A DNA stretch of 64,000 bases from Chromatiales bacterium (lineage in GTDB: Bacteria; Pseudomonadota; Gammaproteobacteria; Thiohalomonadales; Thiohalomonadaceae), in contig QKFD01000109.1 in the NCBI GenBank assembly GCA_003251535.1, positions 1 to 64,000 of the forward strand, in the 5' to 3' direction. The notes under the pieces were generated by a model. That model was not told where the DNA came from. It ran no database searches and was given only the letters and a program-made list of their open reading frames with translations. Of the stretch, positions 59,827 through 64,000 are shown one piece after another (positions within the stretch are counted from its first letter, which is position 1; each line of letters opens with the position of its first letter). Made by a program: the position numbers and the translations under genes.

Positions 59827-62103
59827 TCAGAAGCTGACGGAGACGGTACCCAGGAGGGTACGCGGGGCGCCGGGGTAGTAGTTGTAGGCGCCGGTGCTCT
59901 GGACCTCACTGGCGTTGATCTGACCGATATACTCCCGATCCAGCAGATTGATGGCCGCCAGTTTTAGCTCCAGCGCACCAAATGAGAGTTGGCGCTGGTA
60001 GCCGAGGGTGAGATCGACCGTGGTGTAACTGGGCACCTCTTCGCGGTGGGCCGAATCGGCATAGCGACTGCCGACAAAGCGCACCACCGGCGCCACGCTG
60101 TAGTTTTCAGTGGGCTGCCACTTCAGCCCCAGGTTGGCCATCCACTCCGGCACATCGGGCAGCTGCTCCCCCTCCACCTTGAGGAGGGCGCCACCGGCGG
60201 TCACCACATCCTTGTCGAACACCGCCCGGTTGTAGGAGAGGGCGCCAAAGAGATCGACCCGCCGATCCCACGACCAACCCGCCGCCAGCTGCGCCCCCAC
60301 ATGGTGGCCCTCGCCGACGTTCTGGGAGTAGGCGGTCCCCACCACTGGGTCGTAGAAGGAGACCCCCTTGTCGCGGAATTTGGCGTAATAGAGGGTGGGC
60401 TCCAGGTAGCCGTGGGCAAACTCCATGCGCAGCCCCAGATCAACGCCATCGGCGATCTCCGGCTTGATCTTGTCCAGCACATCTTGGGCGCTGACGCCGG
60501 CGGCGGCGAACAGGGCGTACTGCCCTTGGAAGGAGTTCCAAGCGTTGAAGGCGGCGGCCCCCATGGTGCGACCGGCAGAGAACTTCAGCTCCAGCCCCGG
60601 CCGGAGCCGATAGTTGGCGGCCAGATAGGGGAGCCACAGCTCCTCCTCCTGGCCATCGGCGCTGCGGTCCGCCACCACACCGGAGGATTGGGCCAGGGCG
60701 GCGTCGTAGGAGAGATCGCCCACACCGCTGGTGTTGTAGAAGTCGATACTGGCCAGAGTCTCCTGCACATAACGCACGCCCCCCTCCAGGCTCAAGGCAT
60801 CGAAGTCGTGGCGTGCGGTGAAGTAGAGGCTGTCGAAGGTGTGGTCTTCGGTCACCTTGGCCAGCATGGTCCAGTTGCTGAAGGTGAGGTGGCCGGCGCT
60901 GTCGGCGCTATACATCTTCCAGGCGGTGGGCGGCCCGGGTGGCTCCATGGTGTAGTGCCAGTAGCCGGCCACGAGATCGGTCTCGGCCAGACGGGTACGC
61001 AGCTCGGTCACCACCCCGCTGGAGTCGTGGTCGATGAGCCACTTGCGCACCTTGCCGGTGGCCACGGCGGAGAGGTAGTAGCCCTCCTCCTGGGAGTAGT
61101 AGGGCTTCACCACCACACTGGTCTGCGGGCTCACCTGGTACTCGAACTCGGCGATGATGGCGCTATTCTCGAACGCCTGGCGGTTGTGGTCGTAGTAGTT
61201 CTCCCGCGCCGCCGGATCGGCCGAGTAGTCGTAGTCGCGGTAGGTGGAGAGATCGGAGGCCTGTTCGTAGTTCAGGGGGCGGTAGTTGTGCTGCGCCATG
61301 TCAGAGCGGGTGAAGTAGAGCCGCGCCGTCAGATCCCCAAATGGCCGCTCGGCCGCCAAGGTGAGGTTATCGGCATGGTCCGGCGCCTCGCCGGGGCCGC
61401 GCCACTTATCGGCCGAGGCGCTGGAGCCGGAGAAGAACAGGCGGGTACCACCGGCAAACTCACCGCTATCGAGGCGGGCGTAGCCGCGCCAAAACTGCTC
61501 ACTGCCGGCGCTCATCACCACCCGCCGCTCGGCGTCTGCGCTGGGCCAACGCAGCCGGGAGTCGAGGGTGCCGTAGGTGTTGAAGAGATCGATGGCATCG
61601 GGCGGCACGGGCCCCTGATGCAGCGTCACCCCGGCGATATTCTCCTGGTCAAACAGCCATAGGTAGCCGGGACCCGGCCCCATGCCCGTCAGCGGCAGGC
61701 CATCCACTGTGCCGTTGGCGCCGTGGGTGGCGTTCTCGCCCCGTACCCGCAGCCCCTTATTGCCGCCAGCGATGTTGGCGTAGCCGTAGGCATCCACGGT
61801 CTGCGCCTCGACCGAGGGTAGACCGGAGACCGCGCTATAGGCGCTCCCCCCCCCTGGGGCGGCGAACAGCGCCATCCCTTCTGGGGTCACTTCAAATTGG
61901 GTGCCACTGCCCCCACCGGGTGCCACCAACTCCCCCTCTTCTGCCGGCGGCTGACCCTCTACGCTCACCGTGCCGAGCGGGGTCGCCTCCTCGGCCCCCA
62001 CCGGCAGCGCCACCCAGAGGGCGAGGGCCGGGAGTGCCAAGCGGCGATAGGGTGGCCGGCGGGGGGCCACGGGATGGGGGGATGCGAAAACTCTGGATAC
62101 CAC
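59827..62103 (-). CDS. TonB-dependent outer-membrane receptor
   Basis: A 758-residue receptor. N-terminal signal (RLALPALALWVALPVGAEE), a plug with LRVRGENATHGANGTVDGLPLTG and LFDQENIAGVTLHQGPVPPDA, and a barrel ending in the C-terminal Phe (RTLLGTVSVSF). GTG start at 62103 with AGGAG 9 nt upstream. It follows the ATPase gene by 23 bp, so receptor, ATPase and permease form one transport operon. The position next to nifA, mop and nifQ suggests iron or molybdenum chelate uptake, but the plug does not identify the ligand. Confidence 0.92.
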   Translation of the reverse strand: MVSRVFASPHPVAPRRPPYRRLALPALALWVALPVGAEEATPLGTVSVEGQPPAEEGELVAPGGGSGTQFEVTPEGMALFAAPGGGSAYSAVSGLPSVEAQTVDAYGYANIAGGNKGLRVRGENATHGANGTVDGLPLTGMGPGPGYLWLFDQENIAGVTLHQGPVPPDAIDLFNTYGTLDSRLRWPSADAERRVVMSAGSEQFWRGYARLDSGEFAGGTRLFFSGSSASADKWRGPGEAPDHADNLTLAAERPFGDLTARLYFTRSDMAQHNYRPLNYEQASDLSTYRDYDYSADPAARENYYDHNRQAFENSAIIAEFEYQVSPQTSVVVKPYYSQEEGYYLSAVATGKVRKWLIDHDSSGVVTELRTRLAETDLVAGYWHYTMEPPGPPTAWKMYSADSAGHLTFSNWTMLAKVTEDHTFDSLYFTARHDFDALSLEGGVRYVQETLASIDFYNTSGVGDLSYDAALAQSSGVVADRSADGQEEELWLPYLAANYRLRPGLELKFSAGRTMGAAAFNAWNSFQGQYALFAAAGVSAQDVLDKIKPEIADGVDLGLRMEFAHGYLEPTLYYAKFRDKGVSFYDPVVGTAYSQNVGEGHHVGAQLAAGWSWDRRVDLFGALSYNRAVFDKDVVTAGGALLKVEGEQLPDVPEWMANLGLKWQPTENYSVAPVVRFVGSRYADSAHREEVPSYTTVDLTLGYQRQLSFGALELKLAAINLLDREYIGQINASEVQSTGAYNYYPGAPRTLLGTVSVSF

Positions 62104-62126
62104 TGCGCTGTTCTCCTCTTACAGGT

Positions 62127-62954
62127 TCAACTGGGTCGATGCGGGCTCCCAGCCCCCTGCGGGCGACCCGCCAGGGAGGGGGTGAGCGCCAAGGCGCCGC
62201 TGGGGGTGGGGTGGAGCGAGACGGTGAGGCCGTAGAGCCGTTCGATGTTGGCGGGGGTCACCACGGCGGCCGGCGGCCCCTCTGCCACCACCTGCCCCTG
62301 GTGCAGCAGCAGGGCGCGGCTGGCCGCCCCCAGGGCGTGGTCGGGGTAGTGGGTCGATTTGATGAAGGCGCGCCCCTCGGCGGCCAGCGCCTGGACCAGC
62401 GCCAACAGCCGCCACTGGTTGCCGTAGTCGAGGCCGGTGACCGGCTCATCCATGATGATGAGCGACGCCTCTTGGGCCAGGGCGCGGGCGATGAGGCAGA
62501 GCTGCCGCTGGCCGCCGGAGAGTTCGGTATAGATACGGTCGGCCAGTGACTCGATACCGAGCCGGGCCAGCGCCTCGGCCACCGCCCGATGGTCGGTGGC
62601 GCGCAATCCGCCATAGAGGCCCCGCTGCGGGATCCGCCCCAGGGCGACCAGATCACGCACCCGATAGGGGAAGGGCACCGCCTGGATCTGCGGTACGTAG
62701 GCCACCTGACGGGCGATGTCGCGCCGCCGCCAGCGACTGAGCAGTTGCCCCCCCAGCCGCACCTCTCCAGCGAGGGGGGTCAGCAGACCCAGGAGCAGCT
62801 TGAGCAGGGTGCTCTTGCCGCAGCCATTGGCCCCCAGCAGGGCCAACACCTCGCCGGCGCGGATATCGAGATCGACCCCCGCCAGCACCGGCTGCCCCCT
62901 GCCACTGGGATAGGCGTAGCGCAGACCGCGGGCGGAGAGCAGGGGCGCACTCAT
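62127..62954 (-). CDS. FecE/BtuD-type ABC transporter ATPase
   Basis: A 275-residue ATPase of the FecCDE class: Walker A LGANGCGKS, Q-loop AYVPQIQAVPFPY, signature LSGGQRQLCLIARAL, Walker B SLIIMDEPVTGLDYG and His switch KSTHYPDHAL. ATG 62954 overlaps the permease stop (ATGA). The longer frame to 63179 lies inside the permease gene and is not used. With the FecCD permease and TonB receptor it powers uptake of a metal chelate; members of this class also carry molybdate or tungstate in some bacteria. Confidence 0.93.
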   Translation of the reverse strand: MSAPLLSARGLRYAYPSGRGQPVLAGVDLDIRAGEVLALLGANGCGKSTLLKLLLGLLTPLAGEVRLGGQLLSRWRRRDIARQVAYVPQIQAVPFPYRVRDLVALGRIPQRGLYGGLRATDHRAVAEALARLGIESLADRIYTELSGGQRQLCLIARALAQEASLIIMDEPVTGLDYGNQWRLLALVQALAAEGRAFIKSTHYPDHALGAASRALLLHQGQVVAEGPPAAVVTPANIERLYGLTVSLHPTPSGALALTPSLAGRPQGAGSPHRPS

Positions 62955-64000
62955 GTCGCCCACCCCTGCCGCACCCGACGCAACATCAGCAGGAAGAGCG
63001 GCAGCCCCACCAGCTCGGTCACCACCCCGATGGGTAGCTCCGCATCGGTCAGCCCCCGCGCCACGCCGTCGGCGGCGAGCAGAAACAGCCCGCCGAGCAG
63101 GGCACTGGCCGGTATCAAGTAGCGGTTTAGCGGCCCCACCAGCAGGCGGGCGATGTGGGGGGCGAGTAGCCCCACCCAACCGATCATCCCCGCCAGCGCC
63201 ACGGTGAGGGCGGAGGCGATGGTGGCGCAGAGGATCACCCCACCCCGCACCGCCGCCACCGGTACCCCCAGCGTGGCCGCCTCATCGTCCCCCATGGCGA
63301 GGGCGTCGAGCGCCCGCCCCAACAGCGCCAAGCCGGCCACCCCCAGCAACATGAAGGGGGCGTAACGGCCCAGCTCCGCCAGGTCTACCTGACCCAGAGA
63401 GCCCATCAGCCAGTAGACGATGGCCGGCAGCTGTTCGTAGGGATCCGCCAGATACTTGACCAGCGCCAGCAGCCCGGAGAAGAGGGCGCCGGAGAAGATC
63501 CCCCCCAACACCAGCATCACCGCCGCCCGCACCCCAAACAGCCGGCCGATGCCGACCCCGATGGCCACCGCCGCCAAACCACCCACCACGGCGCTCAGCT
63601 GCACCAGGCTCCAGCTATCGAACGCCACCAGCCCGAGGGCCGCCCCGAACGACGCCCCGGCCAGCACGCCGAGGATGCCCGGCGAGACCAGCGGATTGGC
63701 AAACACCGCCTGGTAGGCGGCGCCGGAGCTGGCCAAGGAGGCGCCAATCAACACCGCCGCCACCACCCGCGGCAGACGGATCTCCCACACCAGGGAGTGG
63801 AGCAGCTGGTACTGCTCCGACGGCATCGACTGCCACCCCAGCAGGGCGAGGAGAAAGTCCAGCAGTTCGCCCCAGGCCACGGGGTAACGCCCCAGCTGCA
63901 ACGCCAGCAGCATCGCCAGCGGCAACACCAGCAGCAGCGCCCATAGGGCGAGACGGGCCGGCGGCTGGCGCCCCCTCGCGGGGGCCGCGGCGGGGGTCAA
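62951..64000 (-). CDS. FecCD-family ABC permease, reaches the right edge
   Basis: At least 349 residues with about nine transmembrane helices: ALWALLLVLPLAMLLALQLG at the N-end, WEIRLPRVVAAVLIGASLASSG, QAVFANPLVSPGILGVLAGAS, and the conserved IGWVGLLAPHIARLLVG near the C-end. It forms a dimeric channel for the FecE-type ATPase. The frame is open to the edge; a TTG at 64000 could be the start, and the length is already normal, but the true start may lie beyond the window. A binding protein gene is not seen here and may lie beyond the edge. Confidence 0.9.
   Translation of the reverse strand: MTPAAAPARGRQPPARLALWALLLVLPLAMLLALQLGRYPVAWGELLDFLLALLGWQSMPSEQYQLLHSLVWEIRLPRVVAAVLIGASLASSGAAYQAVFANPLVSPGILGVLAGASFGAALGLVAFDSWSLVQLSAVVGGLAAVAIGVGIGRLFGVRAAVMLVLGGIFSGALFSGLLALVKYLADPYEQLPAIVYWLMGSLGQVDLAELGRYAPFMLLGVAGLALLGRALDALAMGDDEAATLGVPVAAVRGGVILCATIASALTVALAGMIGWVGLLAPHIARLLVGPLNRYLIPASALLGGLFLLAADGVARGLTDAELPIGVVTELVGLPLFLLMLRRVRQGWAT

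Noticed and set aside
59989-61662. 557-residue plus-strand open frame
   Set aside because: It is the antisense shadow of the TonB receptor gene at 59827-62103, which has signal, plug and barrel motifs; the plus-strand translation is Gly/His-rich without a domain.

Overview
The window is GC-rich chromosomal DNA. It reads like a free-living gammaproteobacterium with a large signalling repertoire and the capacity to fix nitrogen. The yjfI-yjfJ-yjfK-yjfL-yjfM-yjfC locus in Enterobacteria-like order points to Gammaproteobacteria. NifQ, a Mop protein and a NifA/VnfA-type activator point to a diazotroph. This placement is inference from gene content; there is no rRNA or other taxonomic marker in the window.

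Layout. 0-8 kb: a minus-strand chemotaxis operon in the order receptor, CheY, STAS, CheA, Cache/PAS receptor, CheW, ending in an intrinsic terminator. 8-24 kb: a signalling block with a PAS-rich hybrid kinase, FIST protein, REC-HD-GYP, HPt protein, NarL-type regulator, exported PhnD-like binding protein, membrane hybrid kinase and diguanylate cyclase, followed by a membrane GT-C-like protein. 24-31 kb: a DUF255 thioredoxin-fold protein, a PhnD-like protein with no signal peptide, a TonB-dependent receptor, a binding protein and a small exported protein. 31-37 kb: a seven-gene PspA/YjfIJKLMC operon that also carries a K+-channel-like gene, preceded by three evenly spaced palindromes. 37-42 kb: an accessory, partly decayed area with an orphan gene, an ankyrin protein, an IS4-type transposase remnant, a broken coiled-coil gene, a TonB-like protein, and an HxlR regulator divergent from an NfsB-like nitroreductase. 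42-48 kb: two large exported CARDB-type proteins.

49-53.7 kb is the most unusual part. Five tightly packed genes encode a solute-binding-type protein without a signal peptide, a HypB/UreG-like P-loop NTPase with two CxxC motifs, an ABC ATPase without a permease, a nitroreductase and a glutamate-cysteine ligase-like enzyme. In front of them are a sigma-54 type promoter (TGGC-N7-TTGC, GG-N10-GC) and, about 100 bp upstream of the predicted start site, a perfect 16-bp-arm palindrome that contains TGT-N10-ACA, the NifA upstream activating sequence. A sigma-54 activator of the NifA/VnfA/AnfA class lies about 9 kb away. My working hypothesis is a nitrogen-fixation-linked cytosolic metal or thiol trafficking module that is not a classical transporter.

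53.8-56 kb: an AlbA_2/ATPase gene overlapping a ParA-like gene, a possible two-gene defence or mobile module. 56-64 kb, minus strand: FecCD permease (reaching the right edge), FecE-type ATPase, TonB receptor, NifA/VnfA-type activator, Mop protein, nifQ and two small genes. This fits a molybdenum and metal supply region for nitrogenase. No nitrogenase structural genes, tRNAs, rRNAs or CRISPR arrays were seen.
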